From positions 1 to 64,000 of the forward strand of contig JAGQUV010000005.1 of assembly GCA_020438295.1 (NCBI GenBank): DNA of 64,000 bases, written 5' to 3'. The position numbers and the translations under genes were made by a program. The stretch is from Solirubrobacterales bacterium. GTDB taxonomy: Bacteria > Actinomycetota > Thermoleophilia > Solirubrobacterales > 70-9. Under the pieces are notes generated by a model that saw nothing but the letters and a program-made list of their open reading frames with translations, ran no database searches and was not told the origin of the DNA. Within the stretch, counting starts at the first letter, position 1. Each line of letters starts with the position of its first letter. This document shows, in pieces, positions 49,443-60,179 of the stretch.

Positions 49443-50113
49443 CAGAGGAGATTCTCCAATCCGACCGTGAACCGGTCATCGAGTTCACCGACCCTCCTCA
49501 CCGCCAGGACGACGCCCGGCATGAACGAGGATCGGTCGATGCTGTCATGACGTATCGAGAGGGTCTGGCCTTCGCCGCCGAAGATGACCTCCTGGTGGGC
49601 GACAAGTCCCGGCAGCCGGACCGAGTGGATCGGCTGGTGGACGTTCCCGCCGGCCCGGTCGATCAGTTCTGCGGTTCGCCTGGCCGTGCCGGACGGGGCG
49701 TCGAGCTTGTCCGGGTGATGGAGCTCGACGATCTCGCACTCCGGCATGTGGCGAGCCACCTGCTCGGACAGGGTCATCAGCAGCACGGCGCCGATCGCAA
49801 AGTTCGGGGCGACGAAGCAGTTGGCGCCGGCCCCGGCGGTCTCGGCGGCCTGACGCAGGGCGTCGAGGTCGAACCCGGTCGCTCCGACCACCACGTGGAC
49901 GCCGGCCTCGAGGCAGGTCCGGGCGTTGTCCAGGGCCGTATCCGGCGTGCTGAACTCGACCAGCACCTCGGCATCCTCGATCACGTCGGCCAGTTCGACC
50001 CCGAGCGCAGGATCGGCCCCGCCGACCAGCTCCAGCCCAACGGCCTGCTCCACCGCGTCGCAGGTGGTGGCCCCCATCCGGCCGGCCGCTCCGGCGACCG
50101 CAACCCTGGTCAC
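49442..50113 (-). CDS. dapB: 4-hydroxy-tetrahydrodipicolinate reductase
   Basis: 223-aa NAD(P)H reductase, second step of the diaminopimelate pathway. The nucleotide loop VAVAGAAGRMG is at the N-terminus. The catalytic segment ELHHPDKLDAPSGTA carries the His-His, Lys and SGTA substrate-binding residues, and FVAPNFAIGAVLL and GGEGQTLSIRHDSIDRSSFMPGVV complete the family pattern. The start is GTG 50113, about 6 nt after GGAG; the longer upstream frame is part of the preceding peptidase gene. It is slightly shorter than typical DapB (about 240-270 aa). Confidence 0.92.
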   Translation of the reverse strand: MTRVAVAGAAGRMGATTCDAVEQAVGLELVGGADPALGVELADVIEDAEVLVEFSTPDTALDNARTCLEAGVHVVVGATGFDLDALRQAAETAGAGANCFVAPNFAIGAVLLMTLSEQVARHMPECEIVELHHPDKLDAPSGTARRTAELIDRAGGNVHQPIHSVRLPGLVAHQEVIFGGEGQTLSIRHDSIDRSSFMPGVVLAVRRVGELDDRFTVGLENLL

Positions 50114-50144
50114 GACCGGCTCCGAGCCACGGCAACGCTGCCGC

Positions 50145-51419
50145 TCACGCGGCCAGCCCCTCGGCCACCGACCCGGCCGCGCCGCGGAACCGCTGTTCGT
50201 CGCGGCCCACGCAGGCCGCCGAGAGGCGTTCGGGGCCGTACAACTCCGCGGCCAGTTCTGAGAGGTCGTCCACCTCGACAGCATCGACCCTGGCCAGCAT
50301 CTCGTCAAGGGTCAGCAGCGGGATACCATGCAGGACCGACCGGGCGATCCTCGACATCCGCGCCGCGGTCGATTCCTCGGCCAGCACAAGCCGGCCCTTG
50401 ACGTGTTCCTTGGCCCGGTCGATCTCTTCGGGGGCCACCGGTACCGCCCTGATCCGGTCCAGCTCGGTCCCGATTATGGAGCAGGCCTCTTCCACGTTTT
50501 CCTCACGGGTTCCCACGTACAGCGCGGCCATTCCGGTCTCGGTGTACTGCTCGGAGTAGGTCCCGACCGAGTAGGCCAGCCCGCGCTGTTCGCGGATCTC
50601 CCGAAACAGCCTGGACGAGCTCGACCCTCCGAGGATCGAATCGAGCACCGAAAGGGCGAACCGTCGCTCGTCGGCGCGGTTGATTCCCGGTCCGCCGAAA
50701 CAGATGTGGTACTGCTCAGTGTCCTTGGTCGCGAAGACGATGCGACCGTCGGCGGGCGGTTGCTCAGGCCTGAGGGTTTCGGCCCCGTCGCCCGCCTCCG
50801 GTACCAGTCGCTCGGCCAGGGCGACGATCTGCTCGTGGTCGAGGCTGCCGGCCGCCGCGACCACTATGTTGCCGCCGGTATAGCGGCCGGCGTGGTACTC
50901 GGCGATCTCCGGCACCGGGATGGTGGCGATCACCTCGGACCGGCCCAGGATCCGCCGGCCGAGCGGCGTGTCGCCGAAAACCGCGTCGGCCAGGTAGTCG
51001 TGCACCCGGTCCGATGGCTCGTCTTCGTACATCGCGATCTCTTCGAGCACGACCTCGCGCTCCGAATCGACCTCGGGAAAGGTCGATTCGAGCAGCATCT
51101 CGCCCAGCAGGCCGAATACCTGTTCGGTGTGCTCGTCCAGGTACCGCGCGTAGAGGTGGGTCGACTCCTTGCCGGTGGCGGCGTTGAACGAGGCACCGAG
51201 CCCGTCGAACCGCTCGGAGATCTCGATCGCGCTGTAGTTCGGCGTGCCTTTGAACAGCAGGTGCTCGAGAAAGTGGGAGACCCCCGCCTGGGCGGGGGTC
51301 TCGTCACGTGAGCCGGTTCGGACCCAGAATCCGAGGGCGACCGAGCGCACCGAGGGCACTTCCTCGGTAATCACCCGGACGCCGGACGGCGTCTCTGTGA
51401 GCCGGGCCGACCCGTTCAT
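50145..51419 (-). CDS. M16-family zinc metallopeptidase
   Basis: 424-aa insulinase-like peptidase. The inverted zinc motif HFLEH is in AGVSHFLEHLLFKG, with the downstream Glu in EREVVLEEIAMYEDEP, and the C-terminal half (GIPLLTLDEMLARVDAVEVDDL) is the second M16 domain. The start lies directly against the pnp stop (no gap), a placement common in bacteria, where the pair pnp-M16 is conserved. It may process peptides or assist protein quality control. Confidence 0.92.
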   Translation of the reverse strand: MNGSARLTETPSGVRVITEEVPSVRSVALGFWVRTGSRDETPAQAGVSHFLEHLLFKGTPNYSAIEISERFDGLGASFNAATGKESTHLYARYLDEHTEQVFGLLGEMLLESTFPEVDSEREVVLEEIAMYEDEPSDRVHDYLADAVFGDTPLGRRILGRSEVIATIPVPEIAEYHAGRYTGGNIVVAAAGSLDHEQIVALAERLVPEAGDGAETLRPEQPPADGRIVFATKDTEQYHICFGGPGINRADERRFALSVLDSILGGSSSSRLFREIREQRGLAYSVGTYSEQYTETGMAALYVGTREENVEEACSIIGTELDRIRAVPVAPEEIDRAKEHVKGRLVLAEESTAARMSRIARSVLHGIPLLTLDEMLARVDAVEVDDLSELAAELYGPERLSAACVGRDEQRFRGAAGSVAEGLAA

Positions 51420-53663
51420 CTAGTTGCGGCGATCGCGATCTCCGCGATCGCGGCGGCGCCGGCTGCCGTCACGGCCGCCGCGTCCGCCACCGTCACGGCC
51501 GCCGCGTCCGCCACCGCTGGAAAGCGCCGAGATCTCCTCCTTGGACTTGCCTTCGATCGCCGGGTCATCGGTCATGCGCAGGCCGATCCGGCCACGCTCG
51601 CGATCGACCTCGGCCACCGTAACGTCGATCTCCTGCCCGGATTCGAGCACCTCTTCAACCGTCTCGACCCGTCCCCCGGGCTTGACGTTGGAGATGTGCA
51701 GCAGGCCGTCGGTGCCCTTGGTCAGCTCGACGAAGGCGCCGAACGTGGTCGTCTTGACGACCTTGGCGCCGGGGTACCGGTCGCCGATCTCGGCCTCCTT
51801 GGTCATCGATTCGATCCGGGCCACCGCGTCTTCGACCTGGGTCCCGGTCGGAGCGTAGATCCTGATCGTGCCGTCGTCTTCGACGTCGATCTCGGCCTCG
51901 AACTCCTCGCAGAGGCTGCGGATCGTCTCACCGCCCTTGCCGATCACCGCACCGATCTTCTCCTGGTCGATCTTGATCGACTCGATCCGGGGCGCGTGCG
52001 GCGACATCTCCTCGCGCGGGCCGTCGATCGCCTCGGCCATCCGGTCGAGGATGAACAGACGGCCCTTGCGAGCCTGTTCGAGCGCATCGGCGAGGATGTC
52101 AAAGGTGACTCCGGTGATCTTGATGTCCATCTGCAGGGCGTTGATCCCGTCGGCCGAACCGGCGACCTTGAAGTCCATGTCGCCGAGATGGTCCTCCACG
52201 CCGGCGATGTCGGTCAGGACGATGTAGTCGTCGCCCTCCTTGATCAGGCCCATCGCCACTCCGGCGACCGCACTGGACACCGGCACGCCGGCGGCCTGCA
52301 TCGCCATCGACGAGGCGCAGACCGAGCCCATCGATGACGAACCGTTGGACTCGAGCGTCTCGGAGACCGCCCGCAGCACATACGGGAACTGCTCCTGGTC
52401 CGGTACCGAAGGCGCCAGGGCACGCTCGGCCAGCGCACCGTGACCGATGTCGCGGCGCTTCGGTCCACGCATGAAGCCGGCCTCTCCCACCGAGAACGGC
52501 GGGAAGTTGTAGTGATGGAAGAAGGTCTTGGTCGTTTCGCGACCGAGACCGTCGATCCGCATGTCCATGCGGGTCGTGCCCAGCGTTACGTTGCCCAGGA
52601 TCTGGGTCTCGCCACGCGTGAACAGGGCCGAGCCGTGAACCCGCGGCGAGACGTCGACCTCGCATTCGATCGGCCGGATCTCGTCCTGGGCGCGACCGTC
52701 CGGTCGCTTCTTGTCGACCGCGATCGCCTTGCGGATGGTGTCCTTCTCGATCGAGTCGAACGCGGCGCCGACCTCGGACTTGCGGGCGGCATCGGCGTCG
52801 GCATCGTCGCTGTCCGGGGCGTACCGGGCGATCACGTCGGCCTTGACCCCGTCGATCGCCTCGTAGCGCTCGAGCTTGCCGGTGGTCGCGATCGCATCGA
52901 CCAGCGCCTGGCCGTGCGAGGACCTGATCTCGGACAGTAGGCCCTCGTCGATGCTCGGGGCCTCTACGACCAGCTTCTCCTTGCCGACCTTCTGACGCAG
53001 CTCTTCGATCGTCGCAGTCAGCTTCTTGATCTCACCGTGGGCGATGTCCAGCGCGTCGAGGATCTCGGCCTCGCTGACGCCGTGGGCACCGGCCTCGACC
53101 ATCAGGATGGCCTCGTCCGTCCCGGCCACGATCAGGTCGAGATCGAGGTTCTCGTGGTCTTCCTCGTTCGGGTTGACCACGAAGTCGCCGTCGAGCTTGC
53201 CGATCCGCACCGCGCCGACGTGCTTGGCGACCGGGATCTCCGAAATCGCCAGCGCCGCCGAGGCGCCGTTCATCGCCAGGATGTCGTACGGGTGCTCCTG
53301 GTCGACCGACATCGGGATGGTGACCAGCTGGGTTTCGTAGTGCCATCCCTTGGGGAACAGCGGCCGGATCGGCCGGTCGATCATGCGGGCGGTCAGGGTG
53401 GCCTTCTCACCGGCCCTCGCCTCGCGACGGAAGAACGACCCGGGGATCTTGCCCACGGCGTACATGCGTTCCTCGACGTCTACGGTCAGGGGAAGGAAGT
53501 CCACGTCACGCAGACCACCCATGGTCGCGGTTGACAGGACCTGAGTGTCGCCTGACTTGACGACAACAGCGCCACTGGCCTGCTTGGCGAGCTTTCCGGT
53601 CTCAAACGAGATCTCGTCATCGCCAATCTGCGCAGTGACGCGCGTAACTTCAAAAATGCTCAT
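51420..53663 (-). CDS. pnp: Polynucleotide phosphorylase
   Basis: 747-aa 3'-to-5' exoribonuclease and polymerase. Two RNase PH domains (about 1-230 and 320-550, the second with FFHHYNFPPFSVGEAGFMRGPKRRDIGHGALAERAL and ITDIAGVEDHLGDMDFKVAG-type blocks), KH (about 555-615, KIGAVIGKGGETIRSL) and S1 (about 620-690). A Gly/Arg/Asp tail follows, containing GGRGGRDGGGRGGRDG and ending RRRRDRGDRDRRN. The leader contains two hairpins, the second just 5' of the GGAGG ribosome site, which could allow autoregulation. Confidence 0.96.
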   Translation of the reverse strand: MSIFEVTRVTAQIGDDEISFETGKLAKQASGAVVVKSGDTQVLSTATMGGLRDVDFLPLTVDVEERMYAVGKIPGSFFRREARAGEKATLTARMIDRPIRPLFPKGWHYETQLVTIPMSVDQEHPYDILAMNGASAALAISEIPVAKHVGAVRIGKLDGDFVVNPNEEDHENLDLDLIVAGTDEAILMVEAGAHGVSEAEILDALDIAHGEIKKLTATIEELRQKVGKEKLVVEAPSIDEGLLSEIRSSHGQALVDAIATTGKLERYEAIDGVKADVIARYAPDSDDADADAARKSEVGAAFDSIEKDTIRKAIAVDKKRPDGRAQDEIRPIECEVDVSPRVHGSALFTRGETQILGNVTLGTTRMDMRIDGLGRETTKTFFHHYNFPPFSVGEAGFMRGPKRRDIGHGALAERALAPSVPDQEQFPYVLRAVSETLESNGSSSMGSVCASSMAMQAAGVPVSSAVAGVAMGLIKEGDDYIVLTDIAGVEDHLGDMDFKVAGSADGINALQMDIKITGVTFDILADALEQARKGRLFILDRMAEAIDGPREEMSPHAPRIESIKIDQEKIGAVIGKGGETIRSLCEEFEAEIDVEDDGTIRIYAPTGTQVEDAVARIESMTKEAEIGDRYPGAKVVKTTTFGAFVELTKGTDGLLHISNVKPGGRVETVEEVLESGQEIDVTVAEVDRERGRIGLRMTDDPAIEGKSKEEISALSSGGGRGGRDGGGRGGRDGSRRRRDRGDRDRRN
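51468..51515. repeat. Perfect 24-nt tandem duplication in the pnp C-terminal tail
   Basis: gtcacggccgccgcgtccgc followed by cacc is repeated exactly twice in tandem (51468-51491, 51492-51515). It encodes the GGRGGRDG unit of the basic tail. The perfect identity suggests recent slippage or strong codon constraint. Confidence 0.75.
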
Positions 53664-53681
53664 TCTGTTTTTACGTCCTCC

Positions 53682-53742
53682 AGCCGCCCGGATGGCGGCT
53701 TATGTCTTTAGAACCTTGGTTCTCTTATCGTCGCTAAGGGTA
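53682..53742 (-). promoter_or_regulatory. pnp leader: -10 box and two hairpins
   Basis: On the minus strand TACCCT (53742-53737) is a candidate -10. It is followed by a 5-bp hairpin AGAAC-CAAG-GTTCT and then a 7-bp hairpin AGCCGCC-atccg-GGCGGCT (53700-53682) that abuts the GGAGG ribosome site. Similar leader stems are used for pnp autocontrol in E. coli; that role here is inferred. Confidence 0.4.
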
Positions 53743-53856
53743 CAGCGTCAGGCGATTCGCGGAATTCAGGGGGACTCGGTCAAACAGCGAGTCGAACGAG
53801 CGTCGACGAAGTCCGGACGCTCCGGGGTCGTGCCCGGGGGCGCCCGCCTGCTCAGA

Positions 53857-54303
53857 TCAGATGTTCTCGAGGATCAGCTGCGGCGACGGAATGTCGAGCG
53901 GTGTGTCGGTCTCGTAGACCCATTCGACCCTGCCTTCGCGGTCGACCAGGACCAGCGAGCGGTTCGCGGTGCCGTAGCCGTCGATGTAGGCGCCGTAAGA
54001 CGAGGCGACCGCACCTTTTGGTTCGAAGTCGGCCAGCAGCGTGGTCTCGATCCCGAGATGGTCGCGAAAGGCCTTGTGGGCGAACGCCGAGTCGACGCTG
54101 ATCCCGATCAGGGTGATACCCGCTTCATCGAGATCCGGCTCGATGTCGCCGTAGACGGTCAGCTGGTTGGTGCAGGTGGGGCTGAAATCGAGCGGATAGA
54201 ACGCGATCAGGAGCCTGCGGCCACTGAAGTCCGACAGCGAGACCAGCGTGCCGGTGTGGTCCGGCAAGGTGAAATCGGGGGCTTTCTCGCCGATCTCGAT
54301 CAA
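53857..54303 (-). CDS. 1-Cys peroxiredoxin (AhpC/TSA family)
   Basis: 148-aa thiol peroxidase reducing H2O2 or alkyl hydroperoxides. The fold starts EIGEKAPDFTLPDHTG; the peroxidatic Cys44 is in the FSPTC variant of the PxxxTxxC loop, and no other Cys exists, so it must rely on an external thiol reductant. LVDREGRVEWVYETD completes the fold. The start is TTG at 54303. It is inserted between rpsO and pnp, which are normally adjacent. Confidence 0.88.
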   Translation of the reverse strand: MIEIGEKAPDFTLPDHTGTLVSLSDFSGRRLLIAFYPLDFSPTCTNQLTVYGDIEPDLDEAGITLIGISVDSAFAHKAFRDHLGIETTLLADFEPKGAVASSYGAYIDGYGTANRSLVLVDREGRVEWVYETDTPLDIPSPQLILENI

Positions 54304-54370
54304 GTCGGTTCCCGGAAGTGACGGAGTCCGGCCACGTCGGCGTCAGGCGATACGAAGCGCGGGGCCGCGC

Positions 54371-54640
54371 CTAGTGGCGGAGCCCGAGTTCGGCGACCAG
54401 CTCGCGGTAGCGATCCACGTCGGTCCGCTCGAGGTATCGGAGCAGGCGACGGCGCTTGCCGACCATCATCAGCAGGCCGCGGCGGGAATGGTGGTCCTTG
54501 CCGTGCTCCCGCAGGTGCCCGGTCAGGTCGTTGATCCGCTCGGTCAGCAGGGCCACCTGGACCTCGGCAGAGCCGGTGTCGCCGTCCTTGCGGCCGTACT
54601 TGCCGATCACTTCGGCCTTGTCGTCTTTGGTGAGGGTCAT
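54371..54640 (-). CDS. rpsO: Ribosomal protein S15
   Basis: 89 aa, the usual length. [68 protein letters not shown] is the standard S15 core that binds the central domain of 16S rRNA. The ATG follows AAGGAACG. It sits between ribF and the peroxiredoxin. Confidence 0.98.
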   Translation of the reverse strand: MTLTKDDKAEVIGKYGRKDGDTGSAEVQVALLTERINDLTGHLREHGKDHHSRRGLLMMVGKRRRLLRYLERTDVDRYRELVAELGLRH

Positions 54641-54667
54641 ATCGTTCCTTGGTTCGGGGCCACGGGT

Positions 54668-55573
54668 TCAGCCCCGCTCAGGCCGCTGGAAGCTAGCACA
54701 GATGCGCCTGGTCGCCTCCACATCCCGGGTCATCTGGGCGATCAGCTCATCGGCCGAGTCGAACCGCCGCTCGCCCCGCAGGCGCTCGACGAACGCGACC
54801 CTGAGTTCCTTGCCGTACAGGTCGACGTCCTGGTCGATCAGGTGGGTCTCGATCAGCACGCCCCTCCCACTCTCGAAGGTCGGCCTGACCCCGATGTTGA
54901 CCGCCGCGGGCAGGCCGTTGGCGAACGCGGCGAAAACTCCGTGGCCGGGTATCACCAGACGGTCGTCGGGCACGATGTTGGCTGTGGGGAAGCCGAGTTC
55001 ACGGCCCCGCTGGTCGCCGGCGATGACCGTCCCTTCGATCATGAACGGCACCCCGAGGCACCTGCGCGCCTGCTCGAGCTCGCCGGCCGTGACCAGCGCC
55101 CTGATCCGGGTCGAGGAAACGATCTCTCCGTCGACCTCGACCAGCGGCTCGACCCGGGTCTCGAACTCGGGCCGCAGCGCCAGCATCTCGGGCGTGCCTT
55201 TCGCCTTCGCCCCGAAACGGAAGTTGTCACCGACCGAGACCTGCTCGGCCCCGAGCCGCGAGATCAGGATGTCCTCGATGAACGCGTCGGCAGTGATCTT
55301 GGTGAATTCCCGGTCGAACGGGATCACGATCAGCTCGTCCACCCCGAGACCGTCCAGCACGTCGCGCTTGACCACGAACGGCATCAACAGCTTCGGAGCG
55401 GCGGCCGGGTGGAGCACCTCCAGCGGATGCGGCTCGAAGGTCAGGACCGTGTCGGCGCCCCTGATCACCGCCCGGTGGCCGACGTGGACCCCGTCGAACG
55501 TGCCGATCGCGACCTTGCGCCGCCGGTGCACGGCATCGCCCAGCTCGGTGACCCTGATCACCGCTGCCGCCAC
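54668..55573 (-). CDS. ribF: Bifunctional riboflavin kinase/FMN adenylyltransferase
   Basis: 301-aa enzyme making FMN and FAD. The adenylyltransferase half has VAIGTFDGVHVGHRAVI and the ISSTRIR-like element IVSSTRIRALVTAGELEQARRCLG. The kinase half has GTVIAGDQRGRELGFPTANI (Gly-rich loop and metal Thr) and VLIETHLIDQDVDLYGKELRVAFVERLRGERRF. GTG start at 55573; the truB stop is 17 nt upstream. Placement after truB is the conserved order. Confidence 0.95.
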   Translation of the reverse strand: MAAAVIRVTELGDAVHRRRKVAIGTFDGVHVGHRAVIRGADTVLTFEPHPLEVLHPAAAPKLLMPFVVKRDVLDGLGVDELIVIPFDREFTKITADAFIEDILISRLGAEQVSVGDNFRFGAKAKGTPEMLALRPEFETRVEPLVEVDGEIVSSTRIRALVTAGELEQARRCLGVPFMIEGTVIAGDQRGRELGFPTANIVPDDRLVIPGHGVFAAFANGLPAAVNIGVRPTFESGRGVLIETHLIDQDVDLYGKELRVAFVERLRGERRFDSADELIAQMTRDVEATRRICASFQRPERG

Positions 55574-55589
55574 TCCGCCGGGGGCCCGC

Positions 55590-56456
55590 TCATGCCCGGG
55601 GCTCCATCACGACTTCGGCCTTCACTATGTCGTGCCCGCAACTGGCCACGGCGATCAGGGTACCCGCGTTGGCCAGGGCGACGGGGTCACCCGCCTCCTG
55701 CCCGGCCGACCGGGCCCGGGCGGATTCCGGCCCGGGGACCACCCGGCCGGACTCGAACGGCAGAGTCTGCCCGTGGCCGATCCGATCTGCCTCTTCATCC
55801 GATATCTCGATCCTCGGAAGGAACGAGAGCGCCTCGAGCGGGCTGAGTACTGTCCCGGCCCGGTCGATCCCGATCGGGCCCACCGCGATCCGTCTCAGCT
55901 GCTCGCAGTACGCGTCGGACAGCGTCTCGACCAGAGTCCGGACGTACGTCCCCGAACTGCACTCGATCTCGTAGCGGGCCGTCCCCCCGCCGGCACCTAC
56001 CAGCTCGGCCCGGTAGATCTCGACCTGTCTGGACGGGCGGTCCACCGTCTCCCCGCGATGGGCCTTCCTGTAAAGGCGCTCCCCGCCGACCTTGACCGCC
56101 GAGGTCATCGGCACGGTCTGCACGACCGTGCCGGTGGCGATCTCCAGATCGTCGGGGACCAGGCCGGTCTCGGTCAGCTCTCCTTCCGGGTCGCCGGTGC
56201 TGGAGCGCCAGCCCAGCCGGGCGGTGGCGAGATAGGTCTTCGGCAGACCTTGCAGGTAGCGCTGGAGCCTCGTGGCCCGGCCCAGCAGGATGGTCAGGAG
56301 CCCGGTCGCGAACGGATCCAGGGTGCCGGCGTGACCGGCCTTTCCGCCGCGCTCACGGCGGATCGCCGCGACCGCGTCATGTGACGTGATGCCGGCCGGC
56401 TTGTCGTACACGAGCACACCGGTTTCCGGCCCGTCGCTTGCCGCCCCGGTAGCCAT
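55590..56456 (-). CDS. truB: tRNA pseudouridine-55 synthase
   Basis: 288-aa enzyme forming pseudouridine in the T-arm of tRNAs. The catalytic Asp47 is in KAGHAGTLDPFATGLL; VYDKPAGITSHDAV at the N-terminus and RYEIECSSGTYVRTL are further landmarks. The ATG follows the nrnA stop by 11 nt. Confidence 0.95.
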   Translation of the reverse strand: MATGAASDGPETGVLVYDKPAGITSHDAVAAIRRERGGKAGHAGTLDPFATGLLTILLGRATRLQRYLQGLPKTYLATARLGWRSSTGDPEGELTETGLVPDDLEIATGTVVQTVPMTSAVKVGGERLYRKAHRGETVDRPSRQVEIYRAELVGAGGGTARYEIECSSGTYVRTLVETLSDAYCEQLRRIAVGPIGIDRAGTVLSPLEALSFLPRIEISDEEADRIGHGQTLPFESGRVVPGPESARARSAGQEAGDPVALANAGTLIAVASCGHDIVKAEVVMEPRA

Positions 56457-56467
56457 GGCGGCCGGCT

Positions 56468-57481
56468 TCAGCCGGCGGGCTGCCGGTCGAGGCCACGACA
56501 GATCTCGCTGACGATCTGATCGAACCCGAGCTCGGTCGAGCAGCCGGCCGCCTTGACGTGGCCGCCGCCGCCGAACATCCGGGCCAGGGCCGAGACGTCG
56601 GTTCCGGTGTCCCCGGCCCTCAGGCTGATCTTGCGGGCCGCGCGGCCGCGGCTCACCTGGTCCCGGATCACCGCCGCGACCCTGATCCCTTCGATCGACC
56701 GGAGGTGATCAACTATGCCCTCGGTCATCTCCTCGCCGGCCCCGGCCGCTTCGTAGTCTTCGGCCGTTATGTAGGTGGTGATCAGGTCGCCGCCACAGTG
56801 GAACTCGATTCCGTCCAGGGCCCTGCTCAGGAGTCGGGCCTTTTCGATCGGGACGCTCTCGTACAGCCGCTGGTTGACATCGTCCACGTCGACCCCGGCC
56901 TCGATCAGCGCGGCGGCCACTTCGTGGGTCCGCGGGGTGGTCGCGTCGTACATGAACTTGCCGGTGTCGGTGACGATCCCGATGTAAAGCGCCCTGGCCA
57001 TCGCCGGAGTCATCCTGACGTTGAGCAGCAGCGCCAGTTCGTAAATGATCTCGGCCGTACACGAAGCTCCCGAGTCGACGTAGTTGAGGTCGCCGAACCC
57101 GGTGTTGTCGTGGTGGTGGTCGATGTTCACGACCTGTTGCCCGCCCGAGCTCAGGAAATCGACCGGCATCCGTTCGATGTTGCCGCAGTCGAGGAATACC
57201 ACCACCCGGTCGCGCAGGTCGGCCGGCGGTTCGTGAAAGACCTCCTCGAGCGGCATCTGGCGGTATTCGATCGGCAGCGGGAACTCCTTGGCCGCAAGGA
57301 ACATCACCGAGTCCCTGCCCAGGGCATCCAGCAGGTAGTGGGCGCCGAGCAGCGAGCCGAGCGCGTCGCCGTCGGGGCCTTCGTGGGTGGTCAGCAGGAA
57401 CTTCCCGTTGTTCCTGAACAGTTCGGCAATCGATTCGAGGTCGCCGATCCGGACCGGATCCTGTGTCGCCACCCGGTTCAC
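56468..57481 (-). CDS. nrnA: Bifunctional oligoribonuclease/PAP phosphatase NrnA
   Basis: 337-aa DHH/DHHA1-family phosphoesterase. Manganese ligands are in THEGPDGDALGS and VVNIDHHHDNTGFGD (DHH), with VFLDCGN between. The C-terminal DHHA1 domain has RKISLRAGDTGTDVSALARMFGGGGHVKAAG. It degrades 2-5 nt RNAs and dephosphorylates pAp. GTG start overlaps the rbfA stop (GTGA). Confidence 0.92.
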   Translation of the reverse strand: MNRVATQDPVRIGDLESIAELFRNNGKFLLTTHEGPDGDALGSLLGAHYLLDALGRDSVMFLAAKEFPLPIEYRQMPLEEVFHEPPADLRDRVVVFLDCGNIERMPVDFLSSGGQQVVNIDHHHDNTGFGDLNYVDSGASCTAEIIYELALLLNVRMTPAMARALYIGIVTDTGKFMYDATTPRTHEVAAALIEAGVDVDDVNQRLYESVPIEKARLLSRALDGIEFHCGGDLITTYITAEDYEAAGAGEEMTEGIVDHLRSIEGIRVAAVIRDQVSRGRAARKISLRAGDTGTDVSALARMFGGGGHVKAAGCSTELGFDQIVSEICRGLDRQPAG

Positions 57482-57831
57482 GGTCGCTCCTCGGCAGGAT
57501 CTGCCTCCAGGAGCGCCGAGATCCGCATCCCCGTCTCGACCGACTCGTCGTATTCGAACCTGAGCGTGGGCGTGTGTTTCATGTGTGTCTCGGCGGCGAT
57601 CCGGCTCTGCAGCAGGCCGTGTGCACTCCTCAGCGCGTCGAGTGCTCCGGCTCGCGACTCCTCGTCCCCGAGCGAGGTGATGTATACCCGCGCCGATCGC
57701 AGGTCGGGGCTCGCATCGACCGAGGTCACGGTGACCATCTCGAGCCGGGGATCGCTCATATCGGACGCAATGGTGCCGCTGATCACTTCCCGCAGCACCT
57801 GATTGACCCTTCTCATTCGTGAAGTGGCCAT
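57478..57831 (-). CDS. rbfA: 30S ribosome-binding factor A
   Basis: 117-aa KH-type factor for maturation of the 16S rRNA 5' end. TSRMRRVNQVLREVISGTIASDMSDPRLEMVTVTSVDASPDLRSARVYITSLGDE matches the family throughout. ATG 57831 is chosen, 5 nt after the infB stop; the longer frame reads into infB. Confidence 0.92.
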   Translation of the reverse strand: MATSRMRRVNQVLREVISGTIASDMSDPRLEMVTVTSVDASPDLRSARVYITSLGDEESRAGALDALRSAHGLLQSRIAAETHMKHTPTLRFEYDESVETGMRISALLEADPAEERP

Positions 57832-57836
57832 GTCGC

Positions 57837-60175
<2,339 letters not shown>

Positions 60176-60179
<4 letters not shown>

